Shown piece by piece: positions 41,601-50,399 of a stretch of DNA of 64,000 nucleotides. Below the pieces are notes generated by a model. It made no database searches. It worked only from the letters and a program-made list of their open reading frames with translations, and had not been told where the DNA came from. The position numbers and the translations under genes were made by a program. Within the stretch, counting starts at the first letter, position 1. Each line of letters opens with the position of its first letter. The DNA lies in contig JAXGNN010000001.1 of NCBI GenBank assembly GCA_040767925.1, positions 1,542,877 to 1,606,876 on the forward strand, read 5' to 3'. This stretch comes from Phil1 sp040767925. Its GTDB lineage: Bacteria > Bacillota > Clostridia > Christensenellales > CAG-138.

Positions 41601-44600
41601 CTACGGCATTGAGCTTGATTCTGTCACGGGCAGGATAGCGCAGCAGCTATATCAGAACGCCAACATCGCTGTGCAGGGATATGAGGACTCCAATCTGCCC
41701 GACAGCTTCTTTGATTTAGCTGTTGGCAACGTGCCTTTCGGGGACTACGGCGTTTCGGATAAGCGGTACGACAAGAACCACTTTCTTATCCATGACTACT
41801 TCTTAGCAAAGACATTGGATAAGGTACGTCCGGGCGGTGTGATTGCCTTCGTCACTTCATCGGGAACGATGGACAAGAAGAACTCCGCCGTCAGAAAGTA
41901 CATCGCGCAGCGGGCGGAGCTTATCGGCGCTGTCAGGCTTCCCAACAACGCTTTCCTGCAAAACGCGGGAACGGGCGTCGTTGCGGACATACTCTTTCTG
42001 CAAAAGTGCGACAGGGCTATCGACATTGAACCGGAATGGGCACATCTCGGAAAAACCGCCGAGGGTTTCACCGTCAACCAATACTTCATCGACAACCCCG
42101 ATATGGTGCTTGGGCAATTTACGAGCGAAAGCACGCAGTACGGCAAGCAGGAATGTACCGTAGCGCCCATCGCGGGCGCTGATCTATCCGAGCAGCTTCG
42201 GGACGCTATGGCGAACATCCACGCCGAAATCACCGAGTATGAGCGCGAGGACGACGAGCTTTCTGAAAGCACCACCGAATCCATTCCCGCCGACCCCGAT
42301 GTGCGGAACTTCTCTTTTACCATCGTGGATGGGCAAATCTATTACCGTGAGAACAGCCGCATGAATAAGATGGAGGTTTCCGTAACGGCGGCAAACCGCA
42401 TCAAGGGCATGATCGAGCTTCGGGACTGTACCCGCAGGCTCATTGAGTATCAACTTGAAGGCTACCCAGATGAGGACATAGCGCGGGAGCAGCGCAACCT
42501 AAATACGCTCTATGATAACTACACCAATAAGTACGGGCTTCTCAACAGCCGCGGCAACAACATGGCGTTCTCGGACGATAGCGCCTACTGCCTGCTGTGT
42601 TCTCTCGAAGTCATTGATGAAAATGGCAATCTGGAGCGCAAGGCGGACATGTTTACCAAGCGCACCATACGGCAGCAGAGCGTCGTTACCTCCGTCGATA
42701 CGGCAAGTGAAGCGCTTGCGGTTTCACTATCCGAGAAAGCAAAAGTGGATATGCCGTACATGGCAGAGCTTACGGGCAAGACCGAGGAACAGCTTGCCGA
42801 GGAACTGACGGGCATCATCTTCCGTAACCCCTCGACAAAGCAGTTTGAAACCGCGGACGAATACCTGTCCGGCGATGTTCGTTGGAAGCTGCAACTGCTT
42901 AAGGAAATCGACGATCCGCAGTATGCGTCTAACGTTGCCGCGCTTGAAAAGGTGCAGCCCAAAGATCTGACCGCAGGCGAGATCGACGTGCGACTTGGCG
43001 CTACATGGCTGCCGCCGGAGGACATTGAACAGTTCATGTATGAGCTTCTCAGTACGGCGGTCTATTATCGCAGCCGCATCCGAGTTCATTACTCAAAAGT
43101 CACGGCAGCATGGAATATCGAGGGCAAGAGCGCCGACTACAACAACGTGGCGGCAGGCGTCACCTTTGGTACGAACTGCATCAATGCCTTTAAGATCATT
43201 GAGGAAACATTGAACCTCAAAGATGTACGCATCTTCGATACCAAACTCGATGAAGCGGGTAACGAGGTGCGGGTGCTGAATAAGAAAGAGACGATTCTTG
43301 CGCAGCAGAAGCAGCAGGCTATAAAAGACGCTTTCCGCGATTGGATATGGAAAGACCCAGAACGACGCGACAGACTGACGCGCCAATACAACATCAAGTT
43401 CAACAGCGTCCGCCCCCGCGAGTACGACGGCAGCCATATCAAGTTCACGGGCATGAATCCAGAGATAACCTTACGTCCCCACCAGGTGAACGCCATCGCC
43501 CGTGTGCTTTACGGCGGCAATACCTTATTGGCGCACGTTGTCGGCGCGGGCAAGACCTTTGAAATGGTGGCGTCAGCTATGGAGCTAAAGCGATTGGGCT
43601 TGTGTCAAAAGAGCCTGTTCGTTGTCCCGAATCACTTGACCGAGCAATGGGCGGCAGAGTTCTTGCAGCTTTACCCCTCTGCCAATATCCTTGTTGCTAC
43701 GAAGAAGGACTTTGAAACGAGAAATCGCAAGAAGTTTTGCTCCCGTATTGCCACCGGCGATTATGATGCGGTTATCATCGGACACTCGCAGTTTGAGAAG
43801 ATACCCATGAGCATTGAGCGCCAGCGGGCAGTATTACAGGAACAGCTTGACGAGATCGTGGACGGCATCGCGGACGCAAAGAGCGCCCATGCCGAGCGGT
43901 TTACGGTCAAACAGCTTGAAAAGACAAAGAAAACCATCAAGCTGAAGCTCGAAAAGCTGAACGACCAAAGCCGCAAGGACGATGTTGTGACATACGAGGA
44001 ATTGGGCGTGGACAGGCTGTTCGTGGACGAAGCGCATTTTTACAAGAACCTCTTTCTGTTCACGAAAATGCGAAATGTCGCGGGACTGGCACAGACCGAA
44101 GCGCAGAAATCCGCCGATCTCTTTATGAAATGCCGCTATCTTGATGACATAACCGGCGGGCGCGGCATTGTGTTTGCCACCGGCACTCCGATTTCCAACA
44201 GTATGACCGAGATGTATACCATGCAGCGGTATTTGCAGTATGGGCTATTGAAGCAAAACGACCTGACCCACTTTGACGCATGGGCGTCTACGTTTGGTGA
44301 AACCATCACCTCTATCGAGCTTGCGCCGGAGGGTACGGGCTATCGCGCGAAAACACGGTTTGCCCGCTTCTACAACTTGCCCGAGCTAATCTCCATGTTC
44401 AAACAGGTCGCGGATATTCAGACCGCCGATATGCTCAACCTCCCCGTGCCGACGGTTGACTACCACAACGTAGCCTTAAAGCCGTCCGAGCATCAGAAAG
44501 AAATGGTGGCGTCCCTTGCTGACAGGGCCGAGCGCGTCCGCAGCGGCATGGTCGAGCCAACCGAAGATAATATGCTGAAAATCACCAACGACGGCAGAAA

Positions 44601-45936
44601 ACTCGCACTCGACCAGCGACTTGTGAACGGTATGCTGCCAGACAACGACGACGGCAAGGTCAACGCTTGCATGGACAATATCTACCGCGTTTGGGAAGCG
44701 GGCGAAGCGAAGAAGCTCACGCAGCTTGTGTTCTGTGACCTCTCCACACCCCATAACGACGGCACATTCAACGTGTACGACGACCTCAAAGCAAAGCTAA
44801 TAGAGCGCGGCATACCCGCAGAAGAAATCGCCTTTATCCACGACGCAAAGACCGAGGTGCAAAAAGCGGCGCTCTTTACGAGCGTCCGGCGCGGGCTTGT
44901 CCGCGTACTAATTGGTTCTACCGCGAAAATGGGAGCCGGTACTAACGTGCAAAGGAAGCTCACAGCGGAGCATCACTTGGATATTCCGTGGCGACCATCC
45001 GACATTGAGCAGCGCGAGGGACGCATGATCCGGCAAGGCAATCTAAATGAAAAGGTAGATGTATTCCGCTATGTGACCGAAAACACCTTTGACGCCTATA
45101 TGTGGCAGACGATTGAATCAAAACAGAAGTTCATCAGCCAAATCATGACAAGCAAAAGCCCTGTAAGAAGCTGCGAAGACATTGACGAAACCGCGCTCTC
45201 CTACGCCGAGGTCAAGGCGCTTGCTACCGGCAATCCCTTTATTAAGGAAAAAATGGATCTCGAAATCGACGTTTCGCGGCTGAAGCTCGTCAAGGCGAAC
45301 TACCAAAGTCAGAAGTACGCTATGGAAGACAGGCTTCTCAAATACTTCCCCCGCGAGTTGAAAACCACCGAAGAACGCTTGGCGGGCTTTAAGGAGGATA
45401 TTGCTCTTTACGAGCAGCATAAGACCGAGGACTTCCCGGGCATGGAGATTTGCGGCACGACATACGCTGAGAAGAAAGATGCTGGCGCTGCACTGATAGA
45501 AACGTGCAAGGCGCAGACCAATCCCGCAGCGCGGGAGGTCGGCAGCTTCCGAGGCTTCGCGCTTCTGCTTTCCTACGACACATTCAGCAAGGTGTTCAAG
45601 CTGACGCTCAAAGGCGCTCTATCCCACACGATAGACCTCGGCAGCGACATTCACGGCAATATCCAACGTATCGAAAACGCATTTGAGATGCTGCCAACGC
45701 GCCTTGCAGCTTGTGAACAGGCGCTTACCAATCTCCACACGCAGATCGAGAACGCCAAAGCGGAGGTCGAAAAGCCCTTTGCACAGGAGGAAGAACTTAA
45801 AACGAAGTCTGCCCGTCTTGCCGAGCTTGATTCCATGCTCAACATGGATAAGCGCGAGAATGATACGCTCGACGGTGAGCCGGAGCAGGAGGACGAAAGA
45901 ACAAAACGGCGTTCAGAGCCGGAATACGAGAGGTAA
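38662..45936 (+). CDS. Giant ICE protein: ArdC-like N-terminus, N6-adenine methylase fold and SNF2-type helicase
   Basis: A 2424-residue protein. The ATG at 38662 follows AAAAGGAGG. Residues 30-110 (PFHEQVLIHAQRPDAKACAP, HRWVNKGAKGIAIFDD) match the ArdC/LtrC N-terminal type. Residues 275-392 are a low-complexity acidic linker that overlaps the tnpV gene in another frame. A methyltransferase fold near 925-1030 has ILEPACGVGNFFG (SAM loop) and GNVPFGDYG in place of the NPPY motif, so catalysis is doubtful. The SNF2/DEAH helicase begins near 1605 with RPHQVNAIARVLYGG, Walker A HVVGAGKTFE, VDEAHFYKN near 1788 and motif VI REGRMIRQGN near 2118. The C-terminus is coiled-coil. Proteins of this architecture are a standard part of Tn1549-like elements, probably for DNA processing or protection from restriction. 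Confidence 0.9.
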   Translation: MATKLQLMSELAVQTTEQLTQSKDNWTSFLDSAAWLYKYPFHEQVLIHAQRPDAKACAPIELWNNTFHRWVNKGAKGIAIFDDSGQKPALRYVFDISDTNTRYNIPFRLWQTKPEYEKQICEQLQNHFGDVGSEVNDLTTTILGVSINAVSDNYNDYFEELLKAADTSALTELSDDEISSTFMLQLMTSVSHTVMVRLGLDPKEVFKGAEYDSISLFTSPDTIAQLGAATSDISEMILRQIERSVRSIERQERDTLASTEKVLQNEDREIERSADYGTGLQNERGLFDSRFGNGLSADGEHRQIRQDEKELLEGASEWNVQRSFASEQADGAPLGDRQDGAGADRASDGADGESREHYGELESDGSDGLGAADEQHPSESRGSGTERPRSQLNLFLSAEEQIAAIEQAEAEKAPAFSISQKDIDDVLCTGSGVEEGKFRIYHHFRNNLSSKENIKFLKNEYGWGGAYPRLTDRDIDEMHDTKGIQLSIGSIVESDEKLTLPWTKVEQRIKELMALDRYLSEKEKAYLPEWEQKQAEREAAWQEEQLAREALREAAAAMEEKRKDAEYRFTLGDEVQLGAQTYSVLGYDENTVMLSNPKFPLLYEDMPRDVFERRLRENEANDHLIVEAPTAVAAEHENAELEEARRLIDEYCQAEFGETAEYEDLEHVGLAFTTIGENDDYAIEAEADLVHFAINRSIDGELIESRKYDSMEQLISNELESLDFSELTSVDEQTLAEYEHRQAAEEEKTVAVGQIIDWQGRKYEVESIGTFGDVSMRDITFHSEVGFPINRVEKLGIVQRWLQEQPQLSEQPLSPAWEKPAEPKLKSIVIDLTQPRVEKHDYRITNDELGYGGAKTKYRMNVDAIRTLQNIEADRRLATPAEQEILSRYVGWGGVADAFDESKENWRNEYAELKGLLTENEYESARASTLNAHYTSPTVIKAIYSAIENMGFRTGNILEPACGVGNFFGLVPESMSKSKLYGIELDSVTGRIAQQLYQNANIAVQGYEDSNLPDSFFDLAVGNVPFGDYGVSDKRYDKNHFLIHDYFLAKTLDKVRPGGVIAFVTSSGTMDKKNSAVRKYIAQRAELIGAVRLPNNAFLQNAGTGVVADILFLQKCDRAIDIEPEWAHLGKTAEGFTVNQYFIDNPDMVLGQFTSESTQYGKQECTVAPIAGADLSEQLRDAMANIHAEITEYEREDDELSESTTESIPADPDVRNFSFTIVDGQIYYRENSRMNKMEVSVTAANRIKGMIELRDCTRRLIEYQLEGYPDEDIAREQRNLNTLYDNYTNKYGLLNSRGNNMAFSDDSAYCLLCSLEVIDENGNLERKADMFTKRTIRQQSVVTSVDTASEALAVSLSEKAKVDMPYMAELTGKTEEQLAEELTGIIFRNPSTKQFETADEYLSGDVRWKLQLLKEIDDPQYASNVAALEKVQPKDLTAGEIDVRLGATWLPPEDIEQFMYELLSTAVYYRSRIRVHYSKVTAAWNIEGKSADYNNVAAGVTFGTNCINAFKIIEETLNLKDVRIFDTKLDEAGNEVRVLNKKETILAQQKQQAIKDAFRDWIWKDPERRDRLTRQYNIKFNSVRPREYDGSHIKFTGMNPEITLRPHQVNAIARVLYGGNTLLAHVVGAGKTFEMVASAMELKRLGLCQKSLFVVPNHLTEQWAAEFLQLYPSANILVATKKDFETRNRKKFCSRIATGDYDAVIIGHSQFEKIPMSIERQRAVLQEQLDEIVDGIADAKSAHAERFTVKQLEKTKKTIKLKLEKLNDQSRKDDVVTYEELGVDRLFVDEAHFYKNLFLFTKMRNVAGLAQTEAQKSADLFMKCRYLDDITGGRGIVFATGTPISNSMTEMYTMQRYLQYGLLKQNDLTHFDAWASTFGETITSIELAPEGTGYRAKTRFARFYNLPELISMFKQVADIQTADMLNLPVPTVDYHNVALKPSEHQKEMVASLADRAERVRSGMVEPTEDNMLKITNDGRKLALDQRLVNGMLPDNDDGKVNACMDNIYRVWEAGEAKKLTQLVFCDLSTPHNDGTFNVYDDLKAKLIERGIPAEEIAFIHDAKTEVQKAALFTSVRRGLVRVLIGSTAKMGAGTNVQRKLTAEHHLDIPWRPSDIEQREGRMIRQGNLNEKVDVFRYVTENTFDAYMWQTIESKQKFISQIMTSKSPVRSCEDIDETALSYAEVKALATGNPFIKEKMDLEIDVSRLKLVKANYQSQKYAMEDRLLKYFPRELKTTEERLAGFKEDIALYEQHKTEDFPGMEICGTTYAEKKDAGAALIETCKAQTNPAAREVGSFRGFALLLSYDTFSKVFKLTLKGALSHTIDLGSDIHGNIQRIENAFEMLPTRLAACEQALTNLHTQIENAKAEVEKPFAQEEELKTKSARLAELDSMLNMDKRENDTLDGEPEQEDERTKRRSEPEYER
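39488..39838 (+). CDS. tnpV: TnpV protein encoded out of frame within the giant helicase gene
   Basis: In the +1 frame relative to the host gene, ATG at 39488, preceded by its own AAAGGAG at 39473-39479, starts a 116-residue protein with the TnpV family pattern: GDYLIPDLEMDSQPTESIGK, YGRMRKSFLKEHRSGTYNAL, NKLTAHLLEIDRTAREQIE, then LKATDQMAWVQQMNNIRARA and the ending LNDLVLS. TnpV proteins are small and of unknown function, first seen in clostridial transposons. The host frame stays open across the whole 351 bp and yields a Gly/Asp/Glu-rich linker. Good family match plus own ribosome binding site argue that this is a real gene. Confidence 0.8.
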   Translation: MVLAYRMNGDYLIPDLEMDSQPTESIGKYGRMRKSFLKEHRSGTYNALLLQNKLTAHLLEIDRTAREQIEQATAQMAKAENITENLKATDQMAWVQQMNNIRARAEEAVLNDLVLS

Positions 45937-45938
45937 CG

Positions 45939-46937
45939 ATGGAACACAGACGACAGGTATCAAAAGCAGAGATAGAGCGGGCGCGAGAGCTTGATCTACT
46001 CACATATTTGCAGATGTATGAGCCGCACGAACTTGTGCGTCTTTCGTCTGCCACCTATTCACTTCGCAGCCACGACAGCTTGAAGATTTCAAACGGCAAA
46101 TGGTATCAATGGTCTACGGGCATCGGCGGGATTTCCGCCCTTGATTATCTTGTTAAGGTACAGGGCATGGATTTTTTGTGCGCCGTTTTGAAGATGCTCG
46201 ATTGCGGGCGCGGCGTCGAACCGACAAAAACCTATACCATTCAGCGCACGAAGCCTGCTGACTTCAAGCTGCCAACGCCATATACGAACACTGACCGCGT
46301 CCGCTCCTATCTTATGGGGCGCGGGCTTTCCGAGGACTTGCTCAATATGTGCTTTGAGATGGGCTTGGTATATGAGGACACGCGCCACAACTGCGTGTTT
46401 GTCGGCTTCGACAAGGACGATAATCCCCGATATGCCATGCTGCGGAGTAGTAACCCTGCTTCCGCTTTTCTTTGCGAGGTTGAGGGCAGCGATAAGCGGT
46501 ATTCCTTTTCTTTGCCGCATAACAGCCGCGAAACGCTCTATTTGTTTGAGAGCGCCATTGACTGTCTCTCTTTCGTGGAAATGCAGCGCATGAAGAAACC
46601 GCTATGGAAGCCGGATAACTACCTTTCCCTTTCGGGCGTCTATCAGCCCCGCAAGGAGCAGGCAATAGAACTGCCAGTTGCCTTGAACGAATATCTACAA
46701 AACAATCAGAGCATCAGGCACATCACTTTGTGCCTGGACAACGACGACATAGGCAGAAAAGCCGCTGCCGCAATATGTGCCGCGCTGCCTGAACGATACA
46801 CAACCGAGCTGCTGCCGCCGGAGGTCGGAAAGGATTATAACGAGCAGCTCATGTTGCGAAAGCATATCGACACGCCAGTCAAAACAAGAGGCGCGCATAG
46901 CGCCAAATCACATTCTATGGAGGAAAAAGAAAGATGA
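45939..46937 (+). CDS. DUF3991 and Toprim domain protein (primase-like)
   Basis: A 332-residue protein, two bases after the giant gene. Residues 1-110 are a DUF3991-type zinc-free primase N-terminus (ARELDLLTYLQMYEPHELVR, SNGKWYQWSTGIGGISALDY). A Toprim domain occupies residues 195-290, with the conserved Glu in ETLYLFESAIDCLSF and the DxD in LCLDNDDIGRKAA. Such proteins probably synthesise primers for copying of transferred single-stranded DNA. The stop overlaps the start of the next gene. Confidence 0.88.
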   Translation: MEHRRQVSKAEIERARELDLLTYLQMYEPHELVRLSSATYSLRSHDSLKISNGKWYQWSTGIGGISALDYLVKVQGMDFLCAVLKMLDCGRGVEPTKTYTIQRTKPADFKLPTPYTNTDRVRSYLMGRGLSEDLLNMCFEMGLVYEDTRHNCVFVGFDKDDNPRYAMLRSSNPASAFLCEVEGSDKRYSFSLPHNSRETLYLFESAIDCLSFVEMQRMKKPLWKPDNYLSLSGVYQPRKEQAIELPVALNEYLQNNQSIRHITLCLDNDDIGRKAAAAICAALPERYTTELLPPEVGKDYNEQLMLRKHIDTPVKTRGAHSAKSHSMEEKER

Positions 46938-47293
46938 AGAATAGAACCTTTGCGTATGTATGCGCGCCTATCAACCATGCGACGGGCTTTGCGTCCGGCA
47001 AACTGAAAGAATACAGCAAGACTCTTTACGAGCTTGGCTATCTGCCTATTTGTCCCTGCATGATGTTTTCCCGCTTCCTGTCAGATGATGTTCCCGAACA
47101 GCGTGACGCACGAAAAGCAATGTCCCATGAACTGCTGCGCCGCTGCCGCGTCCTTGTCCTTTGCTCCAACGAAGTGACCGAGGAAATGGAAGCGGAGATC
47201 ATGCTTGCCAAGCGCCTCGGCATCGTGTCCACCACGCTCGGCGGCATTAAGAAAATCTCGCTTCAAACGGAGAACGGAGCGGACGAGGAATGA
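46934..47293 (+). CDS. DUF4406/DUF7768-like nucleoside-binding-fold protein
   Basis: A 119-residue protein. AYVCAPINHATGFASGKLKE near the start and EMEAEIMLAKRLGIVSTTLG near the end are typical of the DUF4406/nucleoside 2-deoxyribosyltransferase-like fold found in mobile elements. ATG at 46934 overlaps the stop of the primase-like gene (AAGATGA). The precise role in the ICE is unknown. A region with tandem repeats and a probable oriT follows. Confidence 0.75.
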   Translation: MKNRTFAYVCAPINHATGFASGKLKEYSKTLYELGYLPICPCMMFSRFLSDDVPEQRDARKAMSHELLRRCRVLVLCSNEVTEEMEAEIMLAKRLGIVSTTLGGIKKISLQTENGADEE

Positions 47294-47341
47294 AAAACTC
47301 GCGGTGCGCGATGATCCTTTTCTCGGAGCGTGAAGTAGATA

Positions 47342-47385
47342 CAATGCGTCTGCATTGAATTAGCAATGCGTCTGCATTGAATTAG
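47342..47385. repeat. Tandem duplicated 22-bp unit
   Basis: A unit beginning CAATGCGTCTGCATTGAAT occurs twice head to tail at 47342-47363 and 47364-47385. Each contains the small palindrome AATGCGTCTGCATT. It lies between a backbone gene and mobC, near the probable oriT, so it may bind MobC or relaxase. Confidence 0.7.
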
Positions 47386-47431
47386 CCAGCACTGAATAAA
47401 GCTGGCACTTCTGCCATCTTTATTCGGAATC

Positions 47432-47470
47432 AGGGGCTTTGCGCCCCTAAGACCCCGCTTATCAACAACA
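47432..47470. other. Probable origin of transfer (oriT)
   Basis: AGGGGC and GCCCCT form a 6-bp stem around TTTGC at 47432-47448, followed directly by AAGACCCCGCTTATC, a layout like the inverted repeat plus nick region of MOB-P type origins. It sits about 50 bp before mobC and just upstream of the relaxase gene, the usual place. The nick position is not determined. Confidence 0.5.
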
Positions 47471-47499
47471 ACAAAATCGACAGGAAGGAGTGTGAGCCT

Positions 47500-47829
47500 A
47501 TGCTCAAACGCAATGTCAAAGTGACCTTTAGAATGGACAAAGCCGAGTATCAAACGCTGCAAAAATGTGTGAAGAAAACAGGTTATTCGCAGGAGGGATA
47601 TATCCGTTCCCTAATAGCAGGAAACATACCGAGGGAAATGCCACCGCTTGATTATCAGGCAATTCTCGGTGAGCTTCGCGCAATCGGCAGTAATATGAAT
47701 CAGATAGCAGTCCGTGCAAATGCAACGGGCTTTTTTCTTGCTGACGAATATGCCGGTAATGTAAAGCGCCTCGTCGCTACCATCTCAACTATCCGCGATG
47801 CCGTTATTTTGCCCGAAAGAATAAAGTAA
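47500..47829 (+). CDS. mobC: MobC-type relaxosome accessory protein
   Basis: A 109-residue protein with a ribbon-helix-helix N-terminus (NVKVTFRMDKAEYQTLQKCV, GYSQEGYIRSLI) and the MobC signature ILGELRAIGSNMNQIAVRAN. It binds oriT DNA and helps the relaxase to open the nick site. AAGGAG precedes the ATG and the stop overlaps the start of the relaxase gene (TAATG). Confidence 0.92.
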   Translation: MLKRNVKVTFRMDKAEYQTLQKCVKKTGYSQEGYIRSLIAGNIPREMPPLDYQAILGELRAIGSNMNQIAVRANATGFFLADEYAGNVKRLVATISTIRDAVILPERIK

Positions 47830-49253
47830 TGGCTACCACGGCAATATGGGATGTACGCGGGTATATTGATAATGTTTTGAGCTATACCGTCAATCCCGAT
47901 AAGACGCGCAACCCCGATTGGAGTGAACAGCAACAGCAAAACATGCTCGACGTTATGGAACAAACCATGCAGGAGGCACAAGCGAGAGGCTTATCAAAAG
48001 TCATTGATTATGCCGCCGATGATTTCAAAACGGAACAGCAATACTATGTGACTGGTTTGAACTGCGACCCCTCATCAGCGCGGCATGACATGATTGCGAC
48101 CAAACGCCAATGGAACAAAGAGGGCGGCATCATCGCATATCACGGGTATCAGAGCTTCAAGACCGGCGAGGTTTCACCTGATGACGCACACCGTATCGGA
48201 ATAGAGCTTGCTAAGCGGTTGTGGGGCAACAGGTTTGAGGTGCTTGTCTCAACGCACATCAATACGCGCACCGTCCATAACCATTTTGTCATCAACTCCG
48301 TTTCATTCGCTGACGGCAAGCGTTACTACGACAACAAGCAGACCCAACGGGAAATGCGGCGGGTATCGGACGAGCTTTGCAGGCTTAATCGCTTGACGGT
48401 CATTGATAATCCATCACGGCATAGCAAGTCCCGCGCACAATGGGCCGCGGAGCAGCAAGGCAAGGCAACATGGACGACTGCCGTAAAGATGGATTTGGAG
48501 GCAGCTATTATGGGCGCTGTCAACTTTCAGACATTCGTGAAGAACATGAAAGAGCGCGGATATGAAGTGGAAAAGCGTGGCGAGGATTGGCGCATTAAAC
48601 CTCCTTACCATGACAATTTCAGCCGCCTTCGTACTATTGGCAAGGAATATACCTACGATGCCATCGTCGAGCGCATCATCCGTCAGCGATGGCCGATGCG
48701 CCCGCCGAAGCCGGAGCAGCAAACAAGTGTACGGCGCATCCGTGTATATGGCGATTTTCATTTGTCAAAAATCACCTTGAAAGGATTACAGGTGCTCTAC
48801 TTCTATTACCGCCATAAGCTGCGTGAGGCTTGCCGGCAGCCGTCCAGTTATACCCCGTATGCGCTGCGTGAGGATATTCGCCATCTTGAAGCCATTGATA
48901 AACAAACGCGGTTTCTAATCAGACACAAAATTGTAACTGCGGAAGATCTCACCGCGTACCAAGACCACGCAAAGCAGCAAATCGCAGACCTATCAGAAGA
49001 ACGAAAAGAACTCAAAAATGAACTGCGACGCACAGACATTACCGAGCCGCGTAAGGCTGAGATTAAGAAGCGTTTATCTGAGATAACGACGGAACTCAGA
49101 CCTCTGCGGCAAGATGTGAAGCTGTGTGAAGCTATCGTTGTGCGCTCGCTCATAATCGCAGAGAAAAAAGCACAGCTAAAACAAATCGAAGCAAAGGAGG
49201 TCGAAAAGAAGCACGAGAAAGAGCAAAAACACGGCAAGAACTATATCAGATGA
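47829..49253 (+). CDS. Relaxase (MobA/VirD2 family)
   Basis: A 474-residue relaxase. The catalytic tyrosine is probably in VLSYTVNPDKT (residue 19), and the metal-binding HxH motif is in HINTRTVHNHFVINS near residues 142-156, as in MOB-P relaxases. The C-terminal 150 residues are a charged coiled-coil ending KHEKEQKHGKNYIR. It nicks oriT, stays bound to the 5' end and pilots the strand through the secretion channel. The last 12 codons contain a 36-bp sequence that is repeated exactly in front of the DUF3801 gene, bracketing the Fic insertion; the original 3' end may thus have been altered. Confidence 0.93.
   Translation: MATTAIWDVRGYIDNVLSYTVNPDKTRNPDWSEQQQQNMLDVMEQTMQEAQARGLSKVIDYAADDFKTEQQYYVTGLNCDPSSARHDMIATKRQWNKEGGIIAYHGYQSFKTGEVSPDDAHRIGIELAKRLWGNRFEVLVSTHINTRTVHNHFVINSVSFADGKRYYDNKQTQREMRRVSDELCRLNRLTVIDNPSRHSKSRAQWAAEQQGKATWTTAVKMDLEAAIMGAVNFQTFVKNMKERGYEVEKRGEDWRIKPPYHDNFSRLRTIGKEYTYDAIVERIIRQRWPMRPPKPEQQTSVRRIRVYGDFHLSKITLKGLQVLYFYYRHKLREACRQPSSYTPYALREDIRHLEAIDKQTRFLIRHKIVTAEDLTAYQDHAKQQIADLSEERKELKNELRRTDITEPRKAEIKKRLSEITTELRPLRQDVKLCEAIVVRSLIIAEKKAQLKQIEAKEVEKKHEKEQKHGKNYIR
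49178..49213 (+). repeat. 36-bp direct repeat bracketing the Fic module (first copy; second at 50433-50468)
   Basis: A sequence beginning AAAACAAATCGAAGCAAAGG and including the AAAGGAGG ribosome binding site occurs identically at both places. In the first it is part of the relaxase gene; in the second it serves the DUF3801 gene. It marks where about 1.25 kb carrying fic was inserted. Confidence 0.88.
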
Positions 49254-49280
49254 TGCTGGTAGGATTCGTACCACAGGCAA

Positions 49281-49378
49281 GACTTGTATGGTGTGAAACA
49301 CACAAGTCCACCATACAAGTCGGATGGGCGAAGCGAGGTTGTTTTTTCTGTACTTGTATGTTAGAATAAGATACAAGT
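49281..49378 (+). promoter_or_regulatory. Fic promoter region with two inverted repeats
   Basis: GACTTGTATGGTG at 49281-49293 pairs with CACCATACAAGTC at 49309-49321, and ACTTGTAT at 49352-49359 pairs with ATACAAGT at 49371-49378. Both share the half-site ACTTGTAT, so a dimeric regulator, possibly the Fic protein's own winged helix, could bind both. Confidence 0.6.
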
Positions 49379-49390
49379 TGGAGGTGCAAT

Positions 49391-50380
49391 ATGGAGCATG
49401 AACAGTATACCCCGCCGTTTTCCATGACGGATACTATTGTAGAAAAAATATCGGAAATCAGCGAGCTTGTCGGACGCATTACAACATGGCAGGATATGAA
49501 CGCAAACCCAAAACTACGGCGGGATAACAGAATAAAAACGATTCATTCTTCGCTTGCTATCGAAAACAACTCCCTTTCGCTTGACCAAGTTACAGCCATC
49601 ATTGATGGGAAGCGCATACTCGGCGAACCGCGGGAAATACAAGAAGTCAAGAACGCCTTTGAAGCATACGAGCGTCTGTTGAGCTTTGATCCATATTCCG
49701 CTTCGGACTTGCTTAAGGCACACCGTACTCTGATGCACGAACTTGTCCGCGAAGCGGGAGCTTTCAGAAGCGGTGGCGTCGGTGTATATAAGGGCGAACA
49801 GCTTGTTCACATGGCTCCGCCTGCCAATATGGTGCAGGAGCTTGTTGGAAATCTGCTTGCTTGGGCGAAAACATCGAAGGTACACCCGCTTGTGAAAAGC
49901 TGCGTTTTTCATTACGAGTTTGAGTTCATTCATCCCTTTGCTGATGGCAACGGCAGAATGGGGCGTATGTGGAATACCCTGCTTTTGTATAAGTGGAAGC
50001 CCGTGTTTGCATGGTTGCCAATAGAAACGCTGATTCGGAAAAGGCAGGATGCCTACTATGCCGCACTCAGCATGGCGGACAAAGCAGCGGATGCCACTCC
50101 GTTTGTTGAGTTCCTGCTGTCTGTCATATATGATACGCTCCATGAAATCTCACAAAATCAACAGAGCGGTCAGGCGGTAACGCCCTCCGTGAAATTGCTT
50201 ATCGAGAAGCTCGACGGTGATACGCTTTCTGCACAACAAATCATGGAACGACTTGGGCTGAAAAATCGGGCATCCTTTCGCAAGCTCTACCTTGTTCCGG
50301 CTTTGGAGCAGGGCTTGATTGAAATGGAACGCCCCGACAAGCCCAACAGCAGTAAACAACGATACAGAAAAAAGAAATAA
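49391..50380 (+). CDS. fic: Fic-family AMPylase-type protein, inhibitory motif at N-terminus
   Basis: A 329-residue class II Fic protein. The active-site motif HPFADGNGRMGR is complete (about residues 181-192), with the flap region GVGVYKGEQLVHMAPP ahead of it. An N-terminal inhibitory helix TIHSSLAIENNSLSL carries the S-x3-E-N consensus, near residues 53-60, so activity is autoinhibited. Residues 265-329 are a winged helix DNA-binding domain (LSAQQIMERLGLKNRASFRK), suggesting autoregulation through the repeats in the promoter. Family members transfer AMP to Ser, Thr or Tyr residues of target proteins. It is a cargo module, with own promoter and terminator, between relaxase and DUF3801. Confidence 0.9.
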   Translation: MEHEQYTPPFSMTDTIVEKISEISELVGRITTWQDMNANPKLRRDNRIKTIHSSLAIENNSLSLDQVTAIIDGKRILGEPREIQEVKNAFEAYERLLSFDPYSASDLLKAHRTLMHELVREAGAFRSGGVGVYKGEQLVHMAPPANMVQELVGNLLAWAKTSKVHPLVKSCVFHYEFEFIHPFADGNGRMGRMWNTLLLYKWKPVFAWLPIETLIRKRQDAYYAALSMADKAADATPFVEFLLSVIYDTLHEISQNQQSGQAVTPSVKLLIEKLDGDTLSAQQIMERLGLKNRASFRKLYLVPALEQGLIEMERPDKPNSSKQRYRKKK

Positions 50381-50399
50381 GAACACTACGCATTATTCA

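Noticed and set aside
41450..41760. Functional N6-adenine methyltransferase within the giant protein
   Set aside because: The SAM loop is present, but the catalytic NPPY-type motif reads GNVPFG, so I describe only the fold, not activity.
49428..50143. Minus-strand ORFs opposite the Fic gene
   Set aside because: Antisense shadows without ribosome binding sites; the Fic motif on the plus strand is unambiguous.
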